Below are positions 19,368-27,462 of a stretch of DNA of 64,000 bases, piece by piece (within the stretch, counting starts at the first letter, position 1; every line of letters starts with the position of its first letter). Source of the stretch: Salegentibacter agarivorans. GTDB taxonomy: Bacteria > Bacteroidota > Bacteroidia > Flavobacteriales > Flavobacteriaceae. The DNA is taken from positions 104,006 to 168,005 of the forward strand of contig NZ_FOOH01000008.1 of NCBI RefSeq assembly GCF_900113135.1. The letters run 5' to 3'. Under the pieces are notes generated by a model that saw only the letters and a program-made list of their open reading frames with translations, did not search any database and was not told the origin of the DNA. Position numbers and translations under genes: made by a program.

Positions 19368-20306
19368 CTAATTATGCCTATTAAAGAAGACCTTCTTTCG
19401 GAATTGTAAAGGCGATATTCCATATTTTTTCCGAAAGCGATTGCAATAGTGAGAAGATGTTTTGAAGCCATAATTAGTAGCCACGTCCTTTATTTTAATA
19501 TCGCTTTTCTCTAGTAAAAAAGTACTGGCCTCAAGGCGCTTTTCCATATCGTATTTTAAGACTGCCATACCGTACCGATCTTTGAAAGCTTTCTGCATAG
19601 CACTTATACTGGCTCCTGCTTCCCCAGCAATAAACTCTAATGAAGGAATGAAAGAGGTTTGGTATTTAAGAAGTACATCATGTACGTTTTGGGCCAGTAA
19701 AAAATCCCCAATTGTCTTGGAGTTGTTTTTAGCTTTTTTACCGGGAAAAGTTTGTAAAGTATCTTGTTCCGGTGCGGCTATGGGAGGAACCGGTTGCTGA
19801 GGATCAAAACCTATAATAATATACCAGGAATCCTCTAACAATGCACTGGTTTGTATTACTTGTATATGTAAGGGAATTAATAATTCAGTCTCTCCCTTAA
19901 AATCCAGGATCCCCATATCATAACAGCCTAAGGATTTTTTATCCCATTCATTCCAGTGTTTTAAAAATTTTCTTTTTCCGTCTCTAGTTAGCAGGTCACT
20001 AATTGTTTTTGGTATTAATTCCTTTGAGATAATTTCATGATTCACATCGGTATGAGTCAGCAATTCTTTCTTTGAATTTGTTAGAAGAATAATTTGAGGA
20101 CGTGTAAAAACCTGGGTTTTCTTGATTTCATTAAACATCCAATTCAGACGGAAATTGGTATTGTTAATTAACATGCCAAGGGTGTCTTTCCAGTCCATGG
20201 CATCTGAAATCGGAATTCTGTGTGAAAGATTGCCTGAAGCCATTTTAAGCAAAGTCTTTACTAATTGGTTAAACCTCTGATCGTATATCTGATGTGGTGC
20301 GAGCAT
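19368..20306 (-). CDS. AraC-type regulator with HAMP-like N-terminus
   Basis: 312 residues. Residues about 10-60 (LLKMASGNLSHRI...DWKDTLGMLINNTNFRL) resemble a HAMP helix pair without a membrane segment. A middle region (about 65-175) may be a PAS-like sensor (ILLTNSKKELL...SWYIIIGF). The C-terminal 100 residues are an AraC double HTH (IKDVATNYGFKTSSHYCNRFRKKYGISPLQFRK). It is preceded by a DUF7793-like gene 14 bases upstream, and the same pair recurs at 29384-30687. It probably acts as a cytosolic transcription factor; target unknown. Confidence 0.82.
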   Translation of the reverse strand: MLAPHQIYDQRFNQLVKTLLKMASGNLSHRIPISDAMDWKDTLGMLINNTNFRLNWMFNEIKKTQVFTRPQIILLTNSKKELLTHTDVNHEIISKELIPKTISDLLTRDGKRKFLKHWNEWDKKSLGCYDMGILDFKGETELLIPLHIQVIQTSALLEDSWYIIIGFDPQQPVPPIAAPEQDTLQTFPGKKAKNNSKTIGDFLLAQNVHDVLLKYQTSFIPSLEFIAGEAGASISAMQKAFKDRYGMAVLKYDMEKRLEASTFLLEKSDIKIKDVATNYGFKTSSHYCNRFRKKYGISPLQFRKKVFFNRHN

Positions 20307-20320
20307 ATCAAAAGGAATTA

Positions 20321-20689
20321 TTACTTATACTTTTGGAGAAAATCCAGAGCTTGCTGGTTATTATTGAAAATTTGAGTAGGTTTTCCTGGATGGTGAAATT
20401 TTAGAAAGATTTCTGCCAAAATTCTATGATAATACAAAGTGCAGAGCACTGAGATGGCCGGGATCAGAGTGCCACCCTCCCTGCCCAGGTATTCGGCGGC
20501 CTCTTCACTTACAACCTTAAGGTTATGAATGTTGCATAAAACTGGATAGGGAGTATTATTCTGAAACTTAAATCTACTGGCGACAAGTAGTTCCGCCTTT
20601 TTCAGATCTAGTTCAGCTATAGGTTTAAATGTGAAAAAAAGAATTCCCTCACTAACCCACATCGTGGCATATTCAGATTCTTCCTGCAT
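20321..20689 (-). CDS. Small STAS-like protein (DUF7793-type)
   Basis: 122 residues with the layout of flavobacterial DUF7793/STAS-like proteins: YATMWVSEGILFFTFKPIAELDL, PYPVLCNIHNLKVVSEEAAEYL, then IFNNNQQALDFLQKYK. No signal peptide. It immediately precedes the AraC-type regulator and is probably co-transcribed, so it may modulate that protein. The paralogue at 30307 shares layout and partner. Family name is from memory of the pattern. Confidence 0.7.
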   Translation of the reverse strand: MQEESEYATMWVSEGILFFTFKPIAELDLKKAELLVASRFKFQNNTPYPVLCNIHNLKVVSEEAAEYLGREGGTLIPAISVLCTLYYHRILAEIFLKFHHPGKPTQIFNNNQQALDFLQKYK

Positions 20690-20940
20690 ATTAATTTGTT
20701 TCCAGGTGAAATCTATCGGGTAGGGCTCAAGAATTATTGGGCAATATAAATATAATAAGTTTTTTGTTTACTCAGGAAATTGCCTGGTAAGCCTAAAAAG
20801 TGTTCTCTAAAGTTTTATTTTGAGTAAAGGAAGGTGAATCAACCACCTTTAGGCTAAATAAGTTTTTGGGGAAATAACAAAATTTCGAAAGAAACCTGTT
20901 TAAAAAGAATTATGATGGGTATCGATTTCTAATTTTCTAT

Positions 20941-21414
20941 CTAAATAATCTCTTTGGTTTGAACTTCTAAAGTAAATCCAAGTTCGGGAAGTACAAGGCG
21001 CATTTTTCTCTTTCCAATATCGCGAATTATGGCTTCCTGCTGTTTGAAGGCACCGTTTTTAATGGTTATTTTATCTCCTTCATTTAGATGCTCTACTTTT
21101 GCGCCATCCACTTTATCTTCTTCAAGCCATTCGCGTATTACTTTAATCTCCTTATCTCTTACAATAGCCGGTTTGCCTAACCAAAATAAATACCGAATCA
21201 CGCCGGGGACCTCAAAAACTCTGTTGCGATTTTTTTCCTCCATCTTTATAAAAACATAAGATTTAAAGAGAGGCGTTTTGATTTTCTTCTTTCTATCGCT
21301 CCATTGTTTTATCTCTGTGATAAAAGGGCAATAGACCTCAACGCCCATTTGCTGCAAACCGTTGGCTACTCTTTTTTCCATCCTGGGTTTGGTATATAAA
21401 ACGTACCACGACAT
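20941..21414 (-). CDS. UpxY/NusG-like transcription antitermination factor
   Basis: 157 residues: NusG N-terminal domain (SWYVLYTKPRMEKRVANGL, then CPFITEIKQWSDRKKKIKTPLFKSYVFI) and a C-terminal KOW segment (HLNEGDKITIKNGAFKQQEAIIRDIGKRKMRLVLPELG). In Bacteroidota, UpxY proteins let RNA polymerase read through the leader of their own capsule operon, normally as its first gene. Here the visible glycan operon starts 14 kb further on in the same direction, with unrelated genes in between, so the link is not certain. Confidence 0.88.
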   Translation of the reverse strand: MSWYVLYTKPRMEKRVANGLQQMGVEVYCPFITEIKQWSDRKKKIKTPLFKSYVFIKMEEKNRNRVFEVPGVIRYLFWLGKPAIVRDKEIKVIREWLEEDKVDGAKVEHLNEGDKITIKNGAFKQQEAIIRDIGKRKMRLVLPELGFTLEVQTKEII

Positions 21415-21491
21415 AGCTAAGATTTTTTTATCATCTCTTCGTAGTAGGGTAATTTGAAGAAATTTTAGATTGAATTGTTAGTTAGTAGCAT

Positions 21492-21499
21492 CAAAATTA
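21492..21499 (-). promoter_or_regulatory. Candidate -7 element for the UpxY gene
   Basis: On the minus strand the bases read TAATTTTG, a match to TAnnTTTG, about 80 bases before the UpxY ATG. A clear -33 TTTG is not visible at the usual distance. The leader between would be the region where antitermination acts in known cases. Confidence 0.4.
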
Positions 21500-21668
21500 C
21501 AAAGATTTTGAGTAGAAATAAGGCCTGGCGCCCGTTGAAATTAGAATCAATCTTTGAAACACTCAGGCATAGTTAGTTATTTTTAATAATAACAGGAAAA
21601 GAATGGATAGTAATATAACGAGAAGGAGCCGCTAATTTAATAATGGAATATTTATACTGAAACTAATC

Positions 21669-22034
21669 TCAATTACTTCTCAAAATTTTCTCCATAGGTT
21701 TAGCCTTCGCAAGTTCGTCTACCAACTTGTCTAAATACCTTACTTTTTGAGTTAGGGGATTATCGATTTCCTCTACGCGGTAACCACAAATTACCCCGGT
21801 AATAAGGTGTGCATTCCGATTTAAATTTGCGCACTCAAAAAATGTTTCGAAGCTTACTTTTTCGTCAATGAGTTCCTTCTGCTTTTTTTTATCAAAACCG
21901 GTTAACCACTCAATCACCTTTTCAAGTTCTTCTTCTGTCCGTCCTTTCTTCTCCACCTTGGTAAGATAATGTGGATATACCGAAGCAAAGGTCATTTTTG
22001 CCATTCGCTCGTTGTGTTTGGGTGTTGTTTTCAT
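21669..22034 (-). CDS. DUF2200-family protein
   Basis: 121 residues beginning MKTTPKHNERMAKMTFASVYPHYLTKVEKKGRT, with WLTGFD, SFETFF and NRNAHLITGVICGYRVEEIDNPLTQKVRYLDKL, which matches DUF2200 along its whole length. A small soluble protein of unknown function found widely in bacteria. No operon partner: neighbours lie more than 100 bases away. Confidence 0.85.
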   Translation of the reverse strand: MKTTPKHNERMAKMTFASVYPHYLTKVEKKGRTEEELEKVIEWLTGFDKKKQKELIDEKVSFETFFECANLNRNAHLITGVICGYRVEEIDNPLTQKVRYLDKLVDELAKAKPMEKILRSN

Positions 22035-22160
22035 AACCTAATATTTATTATCTGCTAATTGCTAATATTTTCAACTCAAAACAGGTTTAAGTTATAAAAT
22101 TATTGGTTGTTTTACGACCTTTAAAAATATCCCAGATTATAATTTTCTAGATCCTTCATT

Positions 22161-23222
22161 CTATTTAAGATTTTTCATACTCATTTCTTTATCACTTAAC
22201 TCCTGGCCAAAAAAGGGCATTCCGTCTTTCCACTTTAATACTCTTGCCCGGGTGTGCCTATTTGGGTCGTAAAGAGGTTCGCCATCAATTTCTTTATAAT
22301 TACGGGCGTGATAAATCATTATGTCGGTTTCTCCATCTTCAGCTTTCGTGAAGCTATTATGGCCGGGACCAAAACGCTTCAGAGCAGGGTTACTATAAAA
22401 TACCGGTTCTGGTAATTTATGCCAGGAATTTGGATCAAGAAGATCGGCATCCGCATCTGCCCACATCAATCCTATGGAGTAATTAGCATCGGTAGCACTG
22501 GCAGAAAATGTTACAAAAACTTTATTATGACGCACGAGTACCGCAGGAGCTTCATTCACCCTGTGCCCCTGAATTTCCCAATTATGCGTAGGTTGTGAAA
22601 TCACCACTTGATGATCTGCCAAGGTAGTTGGGCTAGTCATTTCAGCAATATACAGGCCGGTATTCATTATGGTATCTGAAGCCCTATCTGTCCAGATCAT
22701 ATACCGCTGATCGTTTAATTCAAAGGTAGTCGCATCCAGGGAAAAATCGTCCCGCTTACTAACTACCTGGCCTTCCTCTTTCCATTCCCCTTTGGTAGGA
22801 TCGGCGGAAGGATTAGACAATGCATACATTCTTATTTTCCATTTTTCTTCTGCTGAACCGGCTGCGAAATACACATACCATTTCCCATCTATTCGGTGCA
22901 GTTCGGGAGCCCAGATGTGATTCCCCATAACCCCTTTATCGTGTTTGCGCCATATTATTACGGGTTCGGCCTCTTTTATGCCATTGATGGTTTTTGATTT
23001 ACGAATTTCAATTCGATCATATTCGGGAACGGTTGCTATAAAATAATAGTTGCCATCTTCAGCTTTAGTCACAAACGGATCTGCTCTTTGTTCGGCTAAG
23101 GGATTATCAAATTGCAAGCTTTTTACTTCCCCTTTTCCGGTTTTTGAAGAACCACAGGAAAACAGAATTAAAAGAAGACTGACAACTCCAAGAACTTTTA
23201 CTATACCAACAGAATTTCGCAT
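22161..23222 (-). CDS. Glycoside hydrolase family 43 lipoprotein
   Basis: 353 residues with a lipoprotein signal (VVSLLLILFSC). GH43 five-bladed propeller markers are present: RADPFVTKAEDGNYYF (catalytic base Asp), SLDATTFEL (pKa-modulating Asp), NEAPAVLVRHNKVFVTFS (catalytic acid Glu) and GPGHNSFTKAEDGE. Such enzymes cleave alpha-L-arabinofuranose or beta-xylose linkages in plant polysaccharides. The cell-surface or periplasmic location follows from the lipobox. No SusCD pair sits beside it. Exact activity cannot be assigned. Confidence 0.9.
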   Translation of the reverse strand: MRNSVGIVKVLGVVSLLLILFSCGSSKTGKGEVKSLQFDNPLAEQRADPFVTKAEDGNYYFIATVPEYDRIEIRKSKTINGIKEAEPVIIWRKHDKGVMGNHIWAPELHRIDGKWYVYFAAGSAEEKWKIRMYALSNPSADPTKGEWKEEGQVVSKRDDFSLDATTFELNDQRYMIWTDRASDTIMNTGLYIAEMTSPTTLADHQVVISQPTHNWEIQGHRVNEAPAVLVRHNKVFVTFSASATDANYSIGLMWADADADLLDPNSWHKLPEPVFYSNPALKRFGPGHNSFTKAEDGETDIMIYHARNYKEIDGEPLYDPNRHTRARVLKWKDGMPFFGQELSDKEMSMKNLK

Positions 23223-23324
23223 TTTAATCAGGTTTTAATTTTTCTCAATTTAATAAAACTATTTTAATTGTGTATTTTACACTTAAAATAGTAAGAGTTA
23301 ATTCTGTTCAAGGTTTATTTGCTT

Positions 23325-23795
23325 TTAATTTATGCTTGTGGTGGGGTTATATTCAATATAAAAATTACAGGAATTGGCAATAAAACACATTTTACCTGCT
23401 TCCTGGTGCAAGTCATTTGCCTTTTGAATCATACTTTCTTTTGCTACTTTCACTTGAGGATTTAGCATGACTTTGGTAAACTTTCCGCTTCCATTAGGAG
23501 CTTCTTCCATTACACCCGTGGCATTATCCAAATAGGCTATTACTATAATTTTGTGACTGGAACATAGATGTAAAAACCAAAGCATATGACAGGCCGCTAT
23601 TGAAGATAAAAATAAATCTTCGGGATTATATTTGGTTTTATCGCCCAGGAAAGCCGGATCTGCCGAACCCATAATTTCAGCATATTTTCCTTCAGCTGAA
23701 ATACTATGATCACGACTGTAAGACCTGTAATTCAGCGTTCCCTTACCTTGGTTCCCGGTCCATTCCACGCTTAGTTCGTATTGATGTCTTTTCAT
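23325..23795 (-). CDS. OsmC-family peroxidase-like protein
   Basis: 156 residues with the OsmC/Ohr fold pattern: GTLNYRSYSRDHSI, KYNPEDLFLSSIAACHMLWFLHLC and a C-terminal AGKMCFIANSCNFY. Cys69 (AACHM) and the late cysteines at about 137 and 143 are candidates for the peroxidatic/resolving pair used to reduce organic hydroperoxides. Cytosolic, probably a dimer. A gap of 45 bases separates it from the methyltransferase gene behind it. Confidence 0.85.
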   Translation of the reverse strand: MKRHQYELSVEWTGNQGKGTLNYRSYSRDHSISAEGKYAEIMGSADPAFLGDKTKYNPEDLFLSSIAACHMLWFLHLCSSHKIIVIAYLDNATGVMEEAPNGSGKFTKVMLNPQVKVAKESMIQKANDLHQEAGKMCFIANSCNFYIEYNPTTSIN

Positions 23796-23839
23796 TTAAA
23801 ATAATTGACTTATTATTTATACAAAGAAGTTAGGTCTTA

Positions 23840-24283
23840 TTAAATCCACCGATTTACTCGAGACTTATATTTTCTATATTCTGCACCAAACTGTTTTTCC
23901 ATTTCATTTTCTTCATAGGAAATATACCAGTAATTGGTGAACAAAATAAATAGTAAACAGCCAAGTATTGGGATCAATGTTCCTAATAAGACCCAAACTC
24001 CAAGTAAACTTATTAAAAAACCTAGATAAATTGGATTTCTGCTGAATTTAAAAAGTCCGTTTGTAACCAGTTTTCGTGGTTTCTTGAAGGTGTGGATTTC
24101 GGTTTCTATTTTATTGAATAGTTTTCTAACTTTTATAGTCATAACTATTCCCAGCAGGAGTAAGATGATCCCAAGGTAATTATAAGGCTGTGGAATAATT
24201 TTCTCAATTACGATTACATTTCTAATCAAGACCATAAGGATGATACAAATTAGAAAAAGAAATGGTGGAATTAATTTTTTCAT
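23840..24283 (-). CDS. Isoprenylcysteine carboxyl methyltransferase-like membrane protein
   Basis: About 147 residues from the ATG at 24281-24283 (MKKLIPPFLFLICIILM); the longer frame to 24367 lacks a plausible start context. Four hydrophobic helices and the ICMT/PEMT motif LVTNGLFKFSRNPIYLGFLISLLGVWVLLG, with ENEMEKQFGAEYRKYKSRVNRWI at the end. Bacterial members are S-adenosylmethionine-dependent methyltransferases of unknown substrate. Confidence 0.85.
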   Translation of the reverse strand: MKKLIPPFLFLICIILMVLIRNVIVIEKIIPQPYNYLGIILLLLGIVMTIKVRKLFNKIETEIHTFKKPRKLVTNGLFKFSRNPIYLGFLISLLGVWVLLGTLIPILGCLLFILFTNYWYISYEENEMEKQFGAEYRKYKSRVNRWI

Positions 24284-24439
24284 ACCCCGGATGTTTAGTA
24301 TTTGTAAACTACCTCGAAGCAAGCTCACGAAACATTCATTAAGAACATTGTTTAATTTTCGAGGCAAACCTCGGAGTATTTAAATCTCGATTATCGAGTA
24401 AAGGTATACCGCAAAAAAAACGATTACATTAACATAGGT

Positions 24440-25015
24440 TTATGCGCCCATATTTTTTCTAATTCGGCTTAAGGCAATGGGCGTGATACCCAAATAAGAG
24501 GCGATCATATGTTGTTTTACCCTTTTTTCCAGGTCTGGGTATTCTTCCAGAAATATGCGGTATCTACTTTCAGCATCCAGTAACAGAAATTCCCGTTCCC
24601 GCTTTTCTTTTACCGAATATCCTTTCTCTAATAATTTAACCAGCAGTAAATTCCACCTGGGATTTTGTGCTTTTAATTTTTGCCAGTTATTATAAGAAAT
24701 GATTAAAACCTCTGATTCTTCCAGGGCTTCAATAAAGAAATGAGAAGTTGTTTTTGAGATCATTGCCGAATAGGAACTAATAAAACTCCCTTCAGGCATA
24801 AAGACTTTTGTAAATTCTTTGCCCTCTTGCGAAATATAAACATAACGGAACAAGCCGGTCACTACAATACCAAATTTAACGGGAATTTGACCTGCTCTTA
24901 TAAAATGAGATTTTGGATCGAAGTTTTCAATTTTGGATATTTCGGTAAACTCAGAAATTTCCTGTTCGCTTAAGTCGGTGAATTTTCTAATCGATTTTAT
25001 AATTTCTGCTAACAT
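24440..25015 (-). CDS. Crp/Fnr-family transcription regulator
   Basis: 191 residues from the ATG at 25013-25015 (MLAEIIKSIRKFTDLSEQEI). The N-terminal cyclic-nucleotide-binding beta-roll contains HFIRAGQIPVKFGIVVTGLFRYVYISQEGKEFTKVFMPEGSF. The short C-terminal HTH (KQHMIASYLGITPIALSRIRKNM) is typical of Bacteroidota Crp/Fnr members. It is divergent from the small membrane-protein gene at 25177. Confidence 0.87.
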   Translation of the reverse strand: MLAEIIKSIRKFTDLSEQEISEFTEISKIENFDPKSHFIRAGQIPVKFGIVVTGLFRYVYISQEGKEFTKVFMPEGSFISSYSAMISKTTSHFFIEALEESEVLIISYNNWQKLKAQNPRWNLLLVKLLEKGYSVKEKREREFLLLDAESRYRIFLEEYPDLEKRVKQHMIASYLGITPIALSRIRKNMGA

Positions 25016-25176
25016 CTCTGAATTACTTCCACGAATTATTATAAACACTAAAATAATCAAATTCAGCAATTTAACTTAACAGATGCTTTCTATCAGCAGA
25101 AACATAACACCCGCCAATCAAAACTGTAACAAATTCTGAAATATTCTACTAATAAGCTATAACATGAAATCATCTT

Positions 25177-25335
25177 ATGAAAAATACTACCCAGGCTCTT
25201 GTTGCCAGGCTCAAAAAATCGGATGAAAGAACTAAGATTCTATGCTTGATCACAGCAGGGTGCATCCTTTCTCTTATAGTTTTACAGATGGGCTATTTAT
25301 TTGGAAAAGCATTTTATCATTTTACTCATAATTAA
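25177..25335 (+). CDS. Small single-span membrane protein (52 residues)
   Basis: ATG at 25177, stop at 25333-25335: a basic amphipathic start (MKNTTQALVARLKKSDERTK) followed by one hydrophobic helix (ILCLITAGCILSLIVLQMGYLFG) and a short tail ending HFTHN. This charge layout is coherent for a real inner-membrane microprotein. No family recognised. It heads a set of plus-strand genes (25431, 25927). Confidence 0.5.
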   Translation: MKNTTQALVARLKKSDERTKILCLITAGCILSLIVLQMGYLFGKAFYHFTHN

Positions 25336-25430
25336 GAGCATCAATTTCCGGCTAAGCTTCAATTATAATTTGTCCCGTTCAATACTATCTTCTGTATGTC
25401 ATTTTTCATAATATACTTTAAACTTTACTA

Positions 25431-25922
25431 TTGAAGAATAAAACCAACCTTTTCTTATTCACAAGTTTAGTAGTCTCATTTATGCTAACCGGCTGGCTGT
25501 TTTATCTTTCAGGTAAGCGAGTTGGAGATCTTTCCGTAAATGAACAGCAGGATGGTGATTTTCAGGTTTGCAATGAGGATAGAATATTTCAGTATTACAA
25601 CCTGGATACCGATTATAAAGGAGGTAAAAAAGCAATAAAACAAGAAATTCTCAGTAGGCTGGAAAGCTTGGATTTTAATAATCCGGGCTTAATAACAGCT
25701 CGTTTTATCGTGAATTGTAATGGGGATACAGGCAGGTTTCGCTATAAATCAACTGATTTAGATTTAAAAGAAATAAAAGTTAATAGCGAAAATATTAAAA
25801 AAATAAAATCTGCGGTATTATTACTACAGCACTGGAACTCTCCGGAAGAAAATAGGGTCTTCGATAGTTATTATGTTTTAAATTTCAAAATCAGGAATAA
25901 TAAGATCTTAGATATATTTTAA
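25431..25922 (+). CDS. Membrane-anchored hypothetical protein, TonB-C-like
   Basis: 163 residues, starting with TTG (no ATG in frame upstream or close downstream). One N-terminal membrane anchor (LFLFTSLVVSFMLTGWLFYLSG), then a periplasmic domain. The core TARFIVNCNGDTGRFRYKSTDLDL has the look of the TonB C-terminal domain (VEFIVNKDGEI pattern), but this is weak. The TPR gene starts 4 bases after its stop, indicating an operon. Confidence 0.6.
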   Translation: MKNKTNLFLFTSLVVSFMLTGWLFYLSGKRVGDLSVNEQQDGDFQVCNEDRIFQYYNLDTDYKGGKKAIKQEILSRLESLDFNNPGLITARFIVNCNGDTGRFRYKSTDLDLKEIKVNSENIKKIKSAVLLLQHWNSPEENRVFDSYYVLNFKIRNNKILDIF

Positions 25923-25926
25923 GCGG

Positions 25927-26724
25927 ATGAAAAGATTTTTTAAAATTCTCAAATTGGTTGTCGCCTCCCTGCTTACACTTTATTCTGTGATAATTATTTA
26001 TTTCCTGTTGTTTTCCCCGGCGGAGAAACGCTATAATATCGCCGCTGATTTACAGGGAAGTTTTCTATCCCAAAATCTATTCGAGATTTTAAAATTCCAG
26101 GATCCGGAAAATGATGAGATCTACTTTGAGCAGTCTGTAGCGTTTAATAAAAGGGGTGAATATAAAAAAGGATTTGAACTGCTAGACCAGGCTGTAGACC
26201 TAAACCCAAAGGTACACCTGGGTTACCGAGGTTATATGAAACTTCGGTTTTTAAGAGATTTTAAGGGTGCGTTAAAAGATTTCACTCGGCTGGACTCCTT
26301 AACCCCTAATTTTGTTGATGCGCCCTGGGGTGAAGACATTAATTTTTTGAGGGGAGAATCGTATTTCGGCTTAAAAGATTATAAAAAAGCAAAAGCTTAT
26401 TTCGAAAAAAGTATAGAAACTCAAGGGACAGATTGGGTAGATATACAGGCATACGTGTATGCAGGAATTTGTGAATATAAAATGAATAAACCGGCTGAGG
26501 CTATCGTTTTTTATCAAAAAGCCATTGAGCAATCAAAATATACGGTTGAAGCACACTTAGGATTAGCAAATATATACCTGGAAAAAAAAGATATAAAGAA
26601 CGCTGAAATACATGCAGATTTAGCGCAGAAATATTACAGCTATAAAAGGAATGATGGCTATAATGAATATTTAAACGAGGTATATAAAAAAGATATTGAA
26701 CTACTAAAAAAACGATTCAAATAA
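25927..26724 (+). CDS. TPR-repeat protein, membrane anchored
   Basis: 265 residues: an N-terminal hydrophobic anchor (LKLVVASLLTLYSVIIIYFLLF) and about five tetratricopeptide repeats (KRGEYKKGFELLDQAVDLNP, GLKDYKKAKAYFEKSIE, MNKPAEAIVFYQKAIEQ, EKKDIKNAEIHADLAQKYY). It probably acts as a scaffold in the periplasm. Co-transcribed with the gene at 25431, so the two likely work together. Confidence 0.8.
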   Translation: MKRFFKILKLVVASLLTLYSVIIIYFLLFSPAEKRYNIAADLQGSFLSQNLFEILKFQDPENDEIYFEQSVAFNKRGEYKKGFELLDQAVDLNPKVHLGYRGYMKLRFLRDFKGALKDFTRLDSLTPNFVDAPWGEDINFLRGESYFGLKDYKKAKAYFEKSIETQGTDWVDIQAYVYAGICEYKMNKPAEAIVFYQKAIEQSKYTVEAHLGLANIYLEKKDIKNAEIHADLAQKYYSYKRNDGYNEYLNEVYKKDIELLKKRFK

Positions 26725-26735
26725 ACTCACAGAAA

Positions 26736-26782
26736 AATCACTCTAAAAATTAATCACTCTAAAAATTAATCAATCTAAATAC
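26736..26782. repeat. Short tandem repeat upstream of the 26789 gene
   Basis: Two exact 16-base units aatcactctaaaaatt (26736-26751, 26752-26767) and a third degenerate copy. It fills the gap between the TPR gene and the next start and may affect expression by copy-number change. Confidence 0.75.
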
Positions 26783-26788
26783 TGCAAA

Positions 26789-27262
26789 ATGAAAATACTT
26801 AGTTTATTAGTTTTCTTACTTATAGGAATAACTTCAGTTTCCGCCCAGGAGATTGAAGCTGAAAAAGTTTTTCTGGGTTATAAGTTTACCATGAACAATA
26901 AGACCCTGGATTTTAAAGGAATGCAAAAACTTATGATCGCCGATGAACAGGCCACACGTTTAATTAAGAAAGCACGAAAAAACAATACCATTTCCACTAT
27001 CCTGGGAAGTATAGGCGGGAGTTTTGTAGGAATTCCAATAGGTGCAGCGGTGGCTGGCGGAGATGCCCCCTGGGTTTTAGCAGGAGTTGGAGCAGCTTTT
27101 ATTGGTGTGGCCATACCCATTTCTATCAGAGCCAATAATCAGGCGCATCAGGCCGCAGAAAGAATTAATCAGGTAAATTCATCACAACCTAATCCTTTAG
27201 TACCGGTCACCTTTAAATTCATAGGAAATCAGCAAGGGCTTGGACTGGCTTTATCATTTTAA
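26789..27262 (+). CDS. Secreted or membrane-associated hypothetical protein
   Basis: 157 residues with a signal peptide (MKILSLLVFLLIGITSVSAQE). A glycine- and alanine-rich hydrophobic hairpin follows (STILGSIGGSFVGIPIGAAVAGGDAPWVLAGVGAAFIGVAIPI), so the mature protein probably inserts in a membrane. The C-terminus is GLGLALSF. Function unknown. Confidence 0.65.
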   Translation: MKILSLLVFLLIGITSVSAQEIEAEKVFLGYKFTMNNKTLDFKGMQKLMIADEQATRLIKKARKNNTISTILGSIGGSFVGIPIGAAVAGGDAPWVLAGVGAAFIGVAIPISIRANNQAHQAAERINQVNSSQPNPLVPVTFKFIGNQQGLGLALSF

Positions 27263-27266
27263 ATGA

Positions 27267-27290
27267 CAGAGAAACCGATTCTTTTCTCTG
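27267..27290 (+). terminator. Hairpin after the 26789 gene
   Basis: CAGAGAAA (27267-27274) pairs with TTTCTCTG (27283-27290) immediately after the stop codon. There is no following T run, so termination strength is uncertain. Confidence 0.5.
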
Positions 27291-27350
27291 GAAATATTCT
27301 CAAGCTTTTGCCTTAAGTTGAAGCTCCCTTCATAAGGTTACAAAAACAAA

Positions 27351-27429
27351 AAGCTGTTTGAAAATTCAAAACCTTTTCTCGAAGCCCGAAATTTCAGGTG
27401 AGATGAGATTATGCGTTTTCAAACAGCTT
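27351..27429. repeat. Long-loop inverted repeat between convergent genes
   Basis: AAGCTGTTTGAAAA (27351-27364) and TTTTCAAACAGCTT (27416-27429) are perfect 14-base complements, separated by 51 bases. It lies between the plus-strand 26789 gene and the minus-strand glycosyltransferase and probably terminates both, although the loop is unusually long. Confidence 0.6.
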
Positions 27430-27462
27430 CTTAATTCCTAACAAATTAAAGTTAGGCCTCCT

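Noticed and set aside
26736..26782. Possible CRISPR-like repeat
   Set aside because: Units are tandem without spacers and only 16 bases long; no cas genes in the window.
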